The notes: generated from the letters alone by a model not told the origin. A DNA stretch of 7,514 nucleotides from Acidobacteriota bacterium (GCA_021828225.1 JAKASH010000134.1:1-7514), one strand, 5' to 3'; shown: positions 1 to 4,200, numbered from the stretch's first letter. A program made the numbers and translations.

Positions 1-772
1 ACAAAGCTACCGGCAGGTCGTAAGCATCGAGCGCGAGAATTGACCACGCGAGGCTCCACGCGGCAGGACATATCGAAGCTTGGTGTTCGAGCCACCGAAG
101 GCTGCGGCGAATCAACCTATTATTCGGCTCACTGCGAAGGGCAAGCAAGGCAATCGCCGTCGTATCAATGTGCGGCGTCATGGGCGAACCATAGACGACA
201 CCGTTGCCGGCGTTCCAGCCTTCCCTCGGACAAGCCCGGTCCTGGAGCATCTCGACGCCGCGCTGGATCCGGCCATCAACTTTTCCATTGTGGCAACCTG
301 AGAAATTCTGTTTGAGCGCGAGGAGGGTGAGCGCAGTCGGCACGACCCAACTGCACGTACCCGACTGCCAGGGCCAGCCGAATTTCTCTGGGTCGAAAAC
401 TACGTGCGTATCTGTCGTCCGAAACTTCCATCGCCAAGGCCAACTCGCTTCCCGGCCTTTGGAATGGAGGAGCCAGTCCGCCGCTCGGGCTGCGGCAGCG
501 GGCGACGTGCGCAGCGCGTTTAGGGTCAATAACGCCAGGCCGGTGAGACCTGATGCTTCGTCGTCATTCGCAAAGGACCCCCAGCCTCGGTCGGGACGCT
601 GCGCATCGATTAAGACCCGCGCGTCCGCGACCCGGGACCGGCCCAAGGCCATCAACGCCAGGCAAGTGGGCTCAAGCGCCATCTCGACGGAGCCTCGATG
701 GAAAGGCCAGCCGCCGCACGGGAGGCGACGAGAATCGAGACGAGCATGAAGCCGATCAACAAGCGTTTCCAC
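1..772 (-). CDS. Prenyltransferase/squalene-cyclase-type repeat protein, 3' end outside the window
   Basis: Reading the minus strand from a GTG at 772-770 gives 257 codons without a stop, running off the left edge. The protein has repeated blocks typical of the terpene-cyclase alpha/alpha barrel: CGGWPFHRG near residue 19, then LEPTCLALMALG; RPDRGWGSF near 59, then GLTGLALLTL; FGWPWQSGTCSW near 121, then PTALTLLAL; EGWNAGNG near 174, then HIDTTAIALLALR. Each is a Gly-Trp turn followed by a Thr/Ala/Leu-rich helix, as in prenyltransferase/squalene oxidase repeat proteins. The GTG is chosen because the first repeat begins just after it. The frame stays open upstream to a TGA at 979-977, but that part shows no family resemblance, and no clear ribosome binding site precedes the GTG. 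The substrate is unknown, and I see no squalene-hopene cyclase DXDD motif. The gene diverges from the tRNA array and is probably flanking chromosomal DNA. Confidence 0.72.
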   Translation of the reverse strand, partial: METLVDRLHARLDSRRLPCGGWPFHRGSVEMALEPTCLALMALGRSRVADARVLIDAQRPDRGWGSFANDDEASGLTGLALLTLNALRTSPAAAARAADWLLHSKGREASWPWRWKFRTTDTHVVFDPEKFGWPWQSGTCSWVVPTALTLLALKQNFSGCHNGKVDGRIQRGVEMLQDRACPREGWNAGNGVVYGSPMTPHIDTTAIALLALRSEPNNRLIRRSLRWLEHQASICPAAWSLAWSILALDAYDLPVAL

Positions 773-1290
773 ACGCTCAGTCTTGCGCGGGATGTGAAGT
801 CTGTCAAAATTCCGGCTTCTCTTGTGGTCGAGCCTCCCCGTCAGTGCAACTTTTCCGATTGACGCCGAAACTTCCCGACTCGCCCTGGTGATTATGCGTA
901 CGCTCCGGTCCCAGCGACCATCGCAGCCGCGAATAGCATCCGCAGCGGAGGGGGACAAAGTATGACCACAGATTCTTCATAGCCTGTTCTCTTTTTCTTT
1001 CTATAAACAAATGCAAGTCATGGCATCAGTTCAGTTTCTGGACGGCCTGTGATTCATCGCATGATTTCTTGGGTCAACATGACGCTGCTGGGCAGCGATG
1101 ATTTGTGCAGGAGACTCAAAGTACTTGGCAGGCAACTTGACCCCAGACGGCCCAACTTCCGAGTGGCCCGCTACACAACCGTGTGCCGTTCGCAGGACGA
1201 GATGGCGACTTTTCAGGCCAAATCCCGGGCGTGGGTCGGAGCCCTAATTCTAGCGAACTGCCGGGCGGGAGCTGTGCGTACGCCATGAAA
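773..1290. other. Left flank, no convincing gene
   Basis: No reading frame here on either strand looks like a protein I recognise. The short frames at 804-1016 (minus) and 1049-1288 (plus) have no motifs and no good ribosome binding sites. The stretch contains one copy of the flanking 30-bp repeat (961-990) and a possible eroded copy near 1201-1218. It separates the divergent repeat-protein gene from the array promoter. Confidence 0.5.
961..990 (+). repeat. Flanking 30-bp repeat, left copy
   Basis: The core ACAGATTCTTCATAGCCTGT matches the right-flank copies at 7138, 7290, 7390 and 7478. The shared pattern is TATGGCGACARMTTTTTCATAGCC followed by TATTC. It lies in the same orientation as the right-hand copies, so the array is bracketed by direct repeats. 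Function unknown. Confidence 0.6.
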
Positions 1291-1294
1291 TTTA

Positions 1295-1323
1295 TTGACT
1301 TTAGTATGGCCCACGCTTACAAT
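1295..1323 (+). promoter_or_regulatory. Sigma70-type promoter of the tRNA array
   Basis: TTGACT at 1295-1300 and TACAAT at 1318-1323 are separated by exactly 17 nt, close to the TTGACA/TATAAT consensus. Transcription would start near 1330, giving a leader of about 135 nt before the first tRNA. It is the best promoter seen in the window and the likely source of the array transcript. Confidence 0.75.
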
Positions 1324-1390
1324 TTTTTCGTGCGGACACACGTTCTATTATCGTCATCCCTTTCGCTGAGTTATCTCAGCCTGCAAATGG

Positions 1391-1441
1391 GGGGTGGCGT
1401 GTAAGGTAAGTTGGGAATCAGTTGCTCGAGAAGGCCACCCC
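1391..1441 (+). promoter_or_regulatory. Possible antiterminator pairing in the first leader
   Basis: GGGGTGGC at 1391-1398 is perfectly complementary to GCCACCCC at 1434-1441. The second arm includes most of the 5' arm of the terminator at 1431-1439, so the two structures cannot coexist. A small hairpin (CTGAG-TTAT-CTCAG, 1366-1379) precedes it. This is the layout of a transcription attenuator. What would switch it is not visible. Confidence 0.45.
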
Positions 1442-1460
1442 TAAAAAGGTGGCCTTTTTT
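1431..1460 (+). terminator. Intrinsic terminator ahead of the first tRNA
   Basis: AAGGCCACC (1431-1439) pairs perfectly with GGTGGCCTT (1448-1456) across an 8-nt loop, and a run of T follows. It lies downstream of the array promoter and only 4 nt before tRNA-Leu(CAA), so it would cut off the array unless read-through or antitermination occurs. Confidence 0.85.
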
Positions 1461-1464
1461 ATTT

Positions 1465-1541
1465 GCGCCGATGGTGCAACTGGCAGACACGGGAGCCTCA
1501 AAAACTCCTTCATGGGGGTTCGATTCCCTCTCGGCGCACCA
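1465..1541 (+). tRNA. tRNA-Leu(CAA), short variable loop
   Basis: The acceptor GCGCCGA/TCGGCGC is perfect, with A73 and encoded CCA. The D arm is leucine-like (3-bp GTG/CAC, loop with TGG). The anticodon CAA at 1499-1501 has U33; the anticodon stem has a C31-A39 mismatch. The variable region is only 5 nt (1509-1513), whereas bacterial Leu tRNAs normally carry a long variable arm. Confidence 0.88.
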
Positions 1542-1543
1542 AA

Positions 1544-1634
1544 GGAAGCGTGGCTCAGTGGCGACAGCAGCGGGCCGTAACCCCGCCAGCCCTTGTGGCA
1601 AACACCGGAGGTTCAACTCCTCCCGCTTCCACCA
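1544..1634 (+). tRNA. tRNA-Tyr(GTA), class II, C33
   Basis: Acceptor GGAAGCG/CGCTTCC, A73, CCA. The anticodon stem GCGGG/CCCGC is perfect and the anticodon GTA is at 1577-1579. The base before it is C33 instead of the near-universal U33. The 20-nt variable region (1587-1606) contains a GTG/CAC stem, as expected for bacterial Tyr tRNAs. T arm GGAGG/CCTCC. Confidence 0.87.
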
Positions 1635-1640
1635 AGATCT

Positions 1641-1717
1641 CCGGTCGTGGCGCAACTGGCAGACGCGACGGTCTCAGAAGCCGTTCGCTGTGAGTTCGAA
1701 TCTCACCGACCGGACCA
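1641..1717 (+). tRNA. tRNA-Leu(CAG), short variable loop
   Basis: Acceptor CCGGTCG/CGACCGG, A73, CCA. D arm GCG/CGC with the same AACTGGCAGA loop as the first Leu gene. Anticodon CAG at 1675-1677. The variable region is only 5 nt (TCGCT). T arm GTGAG/CTCAC. Confidence 0.88.
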
Positions 1718-1719
1718 GT

Positions 1720-1797
1720 GCCCATGTGGTGCAACTTGGCAGACACGCCGCTTTGAGATGGCGGACGTTGGAGGTTCGAATCCTCTCATGGGCACCA
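1720..1797 (+). tRNA. tRNA-Leu(GAG), short variable loop
   Basis: Acceptor GCCCATG/CATGGGC, A73, CCA. D arm GTG/CAC of leucine type. Anticodon GAG at 1755-1757. The variable loop is 5 nt (ACGTT), again without the long arm. T arm GGAGG/CCTCT with one wobble. Confidence 0.88.
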
Positions 1798-1803
1798 AGA
1801 TTG

Positions 1804-1889
1804 GGAGAGATGGCCGAGTGGCTTAAGGCGCCGCCGTGCTAACGCGGAACGCGATTGCGTCGTCGGTTCGAATCCGACTCTCTCCGCCA
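1804..1889 (+). tRNA. tRNA-Ser(GCT)
   Basis: Acceptor GGAGAGA/TCTCTCC, G73, CCA. D arm GCC/GGC. Anticodon GCT at 1838-1840 with U33. A long variable arm with CGC-GATT-GCG is present, the normal class II form for serine. The anticodon stem has a C31-C39 mismatch. Confidence 0.92.
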
Positions 1890-1894
1890 GATTC

Positions 1895-1980
1895 GGAAAG
1901 GTGCGCGAATGGTAAGCGGCACGCCTGGAGAGCGTGTGCGGGTAAAACCGTTGCGAGTTCGACCCTCGCCCTTTCCGCCA
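1895..1980 (+). tRNA. tRNA-Ser(GGA)
   Basis: Acceptor GGAAAGG/CCTTTCC, G73, CCA. D arm CGC/GCG. Anticodon stem CACGC/GCGTG is perfect; anticodon GGA at 1927-1929. The long variable arm contains a CGG/CCG stem. T arm GCGAG/CTCGC. Confidence 0.92.
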
Positions 1981-1986
1981 GTTTAC

Positions 1987-2073
1987 GGAGGGATGGCCCG
2001 AGTGGTTTAAGGCACCTGCTTTGAATACAGGAGGCCGCAAGGTCCGCGAGTTCGAATCTCGCTCCCTCCGCCA
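1987..2073 (+). tRNA. tRNA-Ser(TGA)
   Basis: Acceptor GGAGGGA/TCCCTCC, G73, CCA. D arm GCC/GGC. Anticodon TGA at 2022-2024. Long variable arm. T arm GCGAG/CTCGC. One C31-A39 mismatch in the anticodon stem. Confidence 0.92.
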
Positions 2074-2074
2074 C

Positions 2075-2164
2075 GGAAGGTTGGCCGAGTCAGGCAAGGC
2101 TCCGGTTTCGAGAACCGGCGACGGCGTAATAGCCGCAGGGGTTCAAATCCTCTACCTTCCGCCA
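2075..2164 (+). tRNA. tRNA-Ser(CGA)
   Basis: Acceptor GGAAGGT/ACCTTCC, G73, CCA. Anticodon stem CCGGT/ACCGG; anticodon CGA at 2109-2111. The long variable arm contains a CGGC/GCCG stem. Only one base separates it from the preceding Ser gene. Confidence 0.92.
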
Positions 2165-2169
2165 CCATT

Positions 2170-2245
2170 CCGGGCGTGATGCAACGGCAGACATCTGAGG
2201 CTTAAACCCTCGGTTTTGCTGGTTCAAGTCCAGCCGCCCGGACCA
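2170..2245 (+). tRNA. tRNA-Leu(TAA), short variable loop
   Basis: Acceptor CCGGGCG/CGCCCGG, A73, CCA. D arm ATG/CAT. Anticodon TAA at 2203-2205. The variable region is 5 nt (GTTTT), so like the other Leu genes it lacks the class II arm. T arm GCTGG/CCAGC. Confidence 0.88.
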
Positions 2246-2429
2246 GATATTTTTTGCTTGAATTTTGATTCCAACAATGGGAAAGTAATTTGTTGTAAAG
2301 TTCAGAGTTGACAATGTTGAGATTCCCCAAACCCGAAGCACGATGCGAGCGGCAAGATAGGCCGCATCGCATATTTGTGTTTGCTCCCCGGCAGGTCGGT
2401 TGCACCATTATGGCGACAAATCCAGGGCG

Positions 2430-2482
2430 CGGCGGGGGTGGGTAGAATCCAGAGCACAGTTCGGATTCTAAAAAGCCCGCCG
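2430..2482 (+). promoter_or_regulatory. Possible antiterminator pairing, leader copy 1
   Basis: CGGCGGG (2430-2436) is perfectly complementary to CCCGCCG (2476-2482). The second arm consists of the 5' arm and first loop bases of the terminator, so it competes with termination. It would enclose the TAGAATCC/GGATTCTA hairpin. Confidence 0.45.
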
Positions 2483-2500
2483 ACAAAGCGGGCTTTTTTT
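2471..2500 (+). terminator. Intrinsic terminator inside the array, leader copy 1
   Basis: AAAAGCCCGC (2471-2480) pairs with GCGGGCTTTT (2488-2497) around a 7-nt loop, and a T run follows. It lies between tRNA-Leu(TAA) and tRNA-Thr(TGT). Confidence 0.87.
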
Positions 2501-2501
2501 A

Positions 2502-2514
2502 TGCTCCTTGACGA
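2502..2514 (+). promoter_or_regulatory. boxA-like antitermination site (weak)
   Basis: TGCTCCTTGACGA matches the rRNA operon boxA TGCTCTTTAACAA at 10 of 13 positions. In rRNA operons boxA binds NusB-NusE. It lies directly after the terminator and 10 nt before tRNA-Thr(TGT), as does the better copy at 2805. Confidence 0.4.
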
Positions 2515-2524
2515 ATGTTCCCGT

Positions 2525-2600
2525 GCTGACGTGGCCAAGCGTTTAAGGCGTCCGGCTTGTACCCGGAAGATCGCTGGTTAAAATCCAGCCGTCAGCTCCA
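2525..2600 (+). tRNA. tRNA-Thr(TGT), U19-A56 variant
   Basis: Acceptor GCTGACG/CGTCAGC, T73, CCA. Anticodon stem TCCGG/CCGGA; anticodon TGT at 2558-2560. The T loop is TTAAAAT, with A56 (2580) replacing the invariant C56. The D loop has G18-T19 (2541-2542) instead of GG, so a 19-56 pair can still form as U-A. Leader copy 2 begins at its CCA end. Confidence 0.87.
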
Positions 2601-2730
2601 GAGTTGAAAATGTTGAGACGGGTCAAATCCGAAGCACGGTGTGAGCGGCAAGATAGGCCGCATCGCATATGTGTGTTTACTCCCTGGCAGGTCGGTTGCA
2701 CCACCATCATGGCGACGAATCCAGGGCGCG

Positions 2731-2784
2731 GAGGCGGCGGGTAGAATCCAGGGACATTTCGGATTCTAAAAAAAGGCCCGCCTC
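2731..2784 (+). promoter_or_regulatory. Possible antiterminator pairing, leader copy 2
   Basis: GAGGCGG (2731-2737) is complementary to CCGCCTC (2778-2784), which spans the terminator's 5' arm and loop. The terminator loop differs from copy 1 (CTC instead of CGA), and the upstream arm differs to match (GAGG instead of CGGC). The pairing potential is therefore kept. Confidence 0.45.
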
Positions 2785-2802
2785 AAAAGCGGGCCTTTTT
2801 TT
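2773..2802 (+). terminator. Intrinsic terminator inside the array, leader copy 2
   Basis: AAGGCCCGC (2773-2781) pairs with GCGGGCCTT (2789-2797) around CTCAAAA, followed by a run of T to 2802. It lies upstream of tRNA-Trp. Confidence 0.87.
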
Positions 2803-2804
2803 GT

Positions 2805-2817
2805 TGCTCTTTGACAA
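2805..2817 (+). promoter_or_regulatory. boxA-like antitermination site
   Basis: TGCTCTTTGACAA differs from the E. coli rRNA boxA TGCTCTTTAACAA at one position. It follows the terminator and precedes the run of 23 tRNAs from tRNA-Trp to tRNA-Glu(TTC) by 17 nt. It could recruit Nus factors to protect this long untranslated transcript from Rho. The embedded TTGACA (2811-2816) has no matching -10 at the right distance. Confidence 0.55.
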
Positions 2818-2834
2818 CTGAAAGACAAATTCAC

Positions 2835-2909
2835 AGGGCCGTCGTTCAGCGGCCAGGACAGCAGCCTCCAAAACTGCCCACGGGAGTTCAAGTCTCCCCG
2901 GCCCTGCCA
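2835..2909 (+). tRNA. tRNA-Trp(CCA)
   Basis: Acceptor AGGGCCG/CGGCCCT, G73, CCA. D arm GTTC/GGAC. Anticodon CCA at 2868-2870. T arm GGGAG/CTCCC. C31-A39 mismatch in the anticodon stem. Confidence 0.92.
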
Positions 2910-2910
2910 A

Positions 2911-2984
2911 GGCGTGGTAGCCAAGTGGGAAGGCATCTGCCTGCAAAGCAGACAACCTCGGTTCGATTCCGAGCCGCGCCTCCA
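2911..2984 (+). tRNA. tRNA-Cys(GCA)
   Basis: Acceptor GGCGTGG/CCGCGCC with one wobble, T73 (usual for Cys), CCA. Anticodon stem TCTGC/GCAGA; anticodon GCA at 2943-2945. T arm CTCGG/CCGAG. Confidence 0.93.
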
Positions 2985-2985
2985 C

Positions 2986-3079
2986 AGTGGTCAGCACTGG
3001 TGTGCGGGCGCGCCTTATACGCGTGTAATTGCCCCGGATCAGGGTGCACGGCAGGGTTCGATTCTCTGGACCACTACCA
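2986..3079 (+). tRNA. Non-canonical long-arm tRNA, anticodon TAT (or TTA)
   Basis: Acceptor AGTGGTC/GACCACT is perfect, with A73 and CCA. The T arm CAGGG-TTCGATT-CTCTG is normal. The D arm is GCAC-TGGT-GTGC, a 4-bp stem with a 4-nt loop that recalls selenocysteine tRNAs. The 26-nt variable region (3026-3051) folds into TGC-CCC/GGG-GCA with one bulge. With stem CGCGC/GCGTG the loop is CTTATAC, giving TAT at 3016-3018 with a normal U33, which would read AUA (Ile). Shifting by one gives TTA, a UAA-suppressor anticodon, but with C33. Amino acid identity is uncertain. Confidence 0.6.
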
Positions 3080-3085
3080 AGTTTC

Positions 3086-3161
3086 GCCTCCGTCGTCCAA
3101 CGGATTAGGGCGCCACGCTACGAACGTGGAGATCGGGGTTCAAGTCCTCGCGGGGGTGCCA
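3086..3161 (+). tRNA. tRNA-Arg(ACG)
   Basis: Acceptor GCCTCCG/CGGGGGT with a G1-U72 wobble, G73, CCA. D arm GTCC/GGGC. Anticodon stem CCACG/CGTGG; anticodon ACG at 3120-3122. ACG is usually edited to ICG by TadA. T arm CGGGG/CCTCG. Confidence 0.92.
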
Positions 3162-3168
3162 GATCTGA

Positions 3169-3247
3169 GGGCGCGTGCGGCCAACCGGATCGGCCACCAG
3201 CCTCCTAAGCTGGCGATATGTGGGTTCGAATCCCACCGCGCCTTCCA
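3169..3247 (+). tRNA. tRNA-Arg(CCT)
   Basis: Acceptor GGGCGCG/CGCGCCT with G1-U72, T73, CCA. Anticodon stem CCAGC/GCTGG; anticodon CCT at 3204-3206. T arm GTGGG/CCCAC. There is one extra base between acceptor and D stem. Confidence 0.88.
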
Positions 3248-3248
3248 T

Positions 3249-3322
3249 GCCGGGCTCATCCAACGGCAGGATGCTCCCCCGATTAGGGAGACATCAGGGT
3301 TCAAATCCTTGGCCCGGCACCA
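3249..3322 (+). tRNA. tRNA-Ile(GAT), C33
   Basis: Acceptor GCCGGGC/GCCCGGC, A73, CCA. D arm ATCC/GGAT. Anticodon stem CTCCC/GGGAG; loop CCGATTA gives GAT at 3281-3283 with C33 in place of U33. T arm CAGGG/CCTTG. Confidence 0.87.
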
Positions 3323-3323
3323 C

Positions 3324-3399
3324 TCCGGTCTAGCACAACAGGTCGTGCGCTCGGCTGTTAACCGAGACGATCTCCGTTCGAGTCGGAGGGCCGGAGCCA
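3324..3399 (+). tRNA. tRNA-Asn(GTT)
   Basis: Acceptor TCCGGTC/GGCCGGA (U1-A72, as in many bacterial Asn tRNAs), G73, CCA. D arm GCAC/GTGC. Anticodon stem CTCGG/CCGAG; anticodon GTT at 3357-3359. T arm CTCCG/CGGAG. Confidence 0.93.
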
Positions 3400-3404
3400 G
3401 TTTT

Positions 3405-3479
3405 GGAAGCGTAGCTCAACAGGCAGAGCGCCTGCCTTTTAAGCAGGGCGATGCGGGTTCGATTCCGGCCGCTTCCACC
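3405..3479 (+). tRNA. tRNA-Lys(TTT), CCA incomplete
   Basis: Acceptor GGAAGCG/CGCTTCC, A73, then only CC before the first G of the next tRNA at 3480. The terminal A must be added by CCA-adding enzyme. Anticodon TTT at 3438-3440. D arm GCTC/GAGC. One G-G mismatch in the T stem. Confidence 0.9.
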
Positions 3480-3553
3480 GCTGCGATAGCTTAGTGGCAG
3501 AGCCGCTGATTCGTAACCAGCAGACCGGAGTTCGATTCTCCGTCGCAGCTCCA
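3480..3553 (+). tRNA. tRNA-Thr(CGT)
   Basis: Acceptor GCTGCGA/TCGCAGC, T73, CCA. It starts with zero spacing after tRNA-Lys. D arm GCTT/GAGC. Anticodon CGT at 3512-3514 in loop TTCGTAA. T arm CGGAG/CTCCG. Confidence 0.91.
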
Positions 3554-3554
3554 C

Positions 3555-3630
3555 GGTGGGTGAACCCAAACGGTGCGGGGCCTGGCTGTGAACCAGGTGC
3601 TAGCGGGTTCGACTCCCGTCACTCACCCCA
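3555..3630 (+). tRNA. tRNA-His(GTG)
   Basis: The G at 3555 is the extra G-1 opposite C73 (3627), the histidine identity pair. Acceptor GTGGGTG/CACTCAC, CCA. Anticodon stem CCTGG/CCAGG; anticodon GTG at 3588-3590. D stem CCC/GGG. Position 8 is A, not the usual U. Confidence 0.93.
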
Positions 3631-3636
3631 AGATTC

Positions 3637-3713
3637 GGCCCTGTGGCGCAGCGGACAAGCGCGGCTCCGTCCGAAGGAGCAGGTCGTCGGTTCGAATCCG
3701 ACCAGGGCTTCCA
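3637..3713 (+). tRNA. tRNA-Arg(CCG)
   Basis: Acceptor GGCCCTG/CAGGGCT with G1-U72, T73, CCA. D arm GCGC/GCGC. Anticodon stem GCTCC/GGAGC; anticodon CCG at 3671-3673. T arm GTCGG/CCGAC. Confidence 0.92.
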
Positions 3714-3714
3714 T

Positions 3715-3788
3715 GCTGGCGTAGCTCAGTGGCAGAGCAGCCGCTCGGTAAGCGGCCGACCTGAGTCCGATTCTCAGCGCTAGCTCCA
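3715..3788 (+). tRNA. tRNA-Thr(GGT), C33 and altered T loop
   Basis: Acceptor GCTGGCG/CGCTAGC, T73, CCA. Anticodon stem GCCGC/GCGGC; loop TCGGTAA gives GGT at 3747-3749 with C33. The T loop is TCCGATT, so position 55, normally pseudouridine, is C. D arm GCTC/GAGC. Confidence 0.85.
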
Positions 3789-3789
3789 T

Positions 3790-3862
3790 GGGAGTGAGGT
3801 GTTATTGCCGGCACACCCGGCTCTTAACCGGAGAGGTGAGGGTTGAAATCCCTCCACTCCCA
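3790..3862 (+). tRNA. tRNA-Lys(CTT), C19-G56 variant, no CCA
   Basis: Acceptor GGGAGTG/CACTCCC, A73, followed by ACA and not CCA. D arm GTG/CAC. Anticodon CTT at 3823-3825. The T loop TTGAAAT has G56 (3845), and the D loop has G18-C19 (3807-3808), restoring a 19-56 C-G pair. The outermost anticodon pair is a C-A mismatch. Confidence 0.84.
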
Positions 3863-3871
3863 ACAGGATCT

Positions 3872-3950
3872 GCCCGGTTAGCTCAGACGGGTTATGAGCG
3901 CTGGTCCTACAAACCAGAGGTCCCGGAATCCCAAGCCGGACTGGGCACCA
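3872..3950 (+). tRNA. tRNA-Val(TAC), C33 and aberrant T loop
   Basis: Acceptor GCCCGGT/ACTGGGC, A73, CCA. D arm GCTC/GAGC. Anticodon stem CTGGT/ACCAG; loop CCTACAA gives TAC at 3908-3910 with C33. The T arm CCGG/CCGG has loop ATCCCAA, which keeps U55 and C56 but loses the U54-A58 pair. It is the most degenerate T arm in the array. Confidence 0.8.
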
Positions 3951-3957
3951 AGCTTTT

Positions 3958-4033
3958 GGGTGCGTAGTGTTTAACGGGAGCACATTGGTCCTGCAAACCA
4001 AGAGTGGGGATTCGACTTCCTCCGCATCCACCA
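3958..4033 (+). tRNA. tRNA-Ala(TGC), C33
   Basis: Acceptor GGGTGCG/CGCATCC has G3-U70 (3960-4027), the alanine identity wobble, with A73 and CCA. Anticodon stem TTGGT/ACCAA; loop CCTGCAA gives TGC at 3992-3994 with C33. D arm GTG/CAC. T arm GGGGA/TCCTC. Confidence 0.9.
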
Positions 4034-4039
4034 AGATTG

Positions 4040-4113
4040 GCGGTCATAGTTCAGTGGCAGAATCCGACATTGCCAGTGTCGGGGCGCGGGTTCGATTCCC
4101 GCTGACCGCTCCA
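4040..4113 (+). tRNA. tRNA-Gly(GCC)
   Basis: Acceptor GCGGTCA/TGACCGC, T73 (usual for Gly), CCA. D arm GTTC/GAAT. Anticodon stem CGACA/TGTCG; anticodon GCC at 4072-4074. T arm GCGGG/CCCGC. Confidence 0.94.
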
Positions 4114-4119
4114 GGATTC

Positions 4120-4194
4120 GCGGCTGTAGCTCAATGGCAGAGTAGGAGTCTTCCAAACTCTCGACGACCGGTTCGATTCCGGCCAGCCGCTCCA
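4120..4194 (+). tRNA. tRNA-Gly(TCC)
   Basis: Acceptor GCGGCTG/CAGCCGC, T73, CCA. D arm GCTC/GAGT. Anticodon TCC at 4152-4154 in loop CTTCCAA. T loop TTCGATT. Confidence 0.93.
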
Positions 4195-4200
4195 GATTTT

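Larger units (their letters stand above)
2303..2500 (+). ncRNA. Structured leader, copy 1
   Basis: Imperfect direct repeat of 2599-2802. It holds four structures in order: a long hairpin at about 2342-2370 (ATGCGA, then GCGGC/GCCGC around AAGATAG, then TCGCAT with a one-base bulge); a candidate antiterminator arm (2430-2436); an 8-bp hairpin TAGAATCC/GGATTCTA (2443-2450/2463-2470); and an intrinsic terminator (2471-2500). Differences between the copies preserve pairing. It could be a cis-acting leader or a separate small RNA. No promoter of its own is convincing. Confidence 0.55.
2599..2802 (+). ncRNA. Structured leader, copy 2
   Basis: Second copy of the 2303-2500 module, starting at the CCA of tRNA-Thr(TGT). 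The first hairpin is kept despite two changes: GTGTGA now pairs with TCGCAT through two G-U wobbles, and GCGGC-AAGATAG-GCCGC is identical. The hairpin TAGAATCC/GGATTCTA is conserved while its loop differs in length. The terminator has a different, longer stem. Such structure-preserving changes point to a functional RNA. Confidence 0.55.

Noticed and set aside
204..749. 181-codon plus-strand frame
   Set aside because: It is antisense to the repeat-protein gene, which has recognisable motifs, and its own composition is not protein-like.
1201..1218. Possible sixth flanking repeat (ATGGCGACTTTTCAGGCC)
   Set aside because: It lacks several bases of the core and could be chance similarity.
2407..2419. 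13-bp match ATTATGGCGACAA between leader copy 1 and the right-flank repeat at 7136
   Set aside because: The match stops before the TTTTTCATAG half of the repeat, and copy 2 differs; such a match could occur by chance in this window.
2303..2500. T-box riboswitch
   Set aside because: The conserved T-box sequence before the terminator is absent, and no specifier loop is identifiable.
2811..2840. Promoter using TTGACA at 2811-2816
   Set aside because: No -10 element lies 16-18 nt downstream; that position falls inside tRNA-Trp. The sequence is better explained as boxA.
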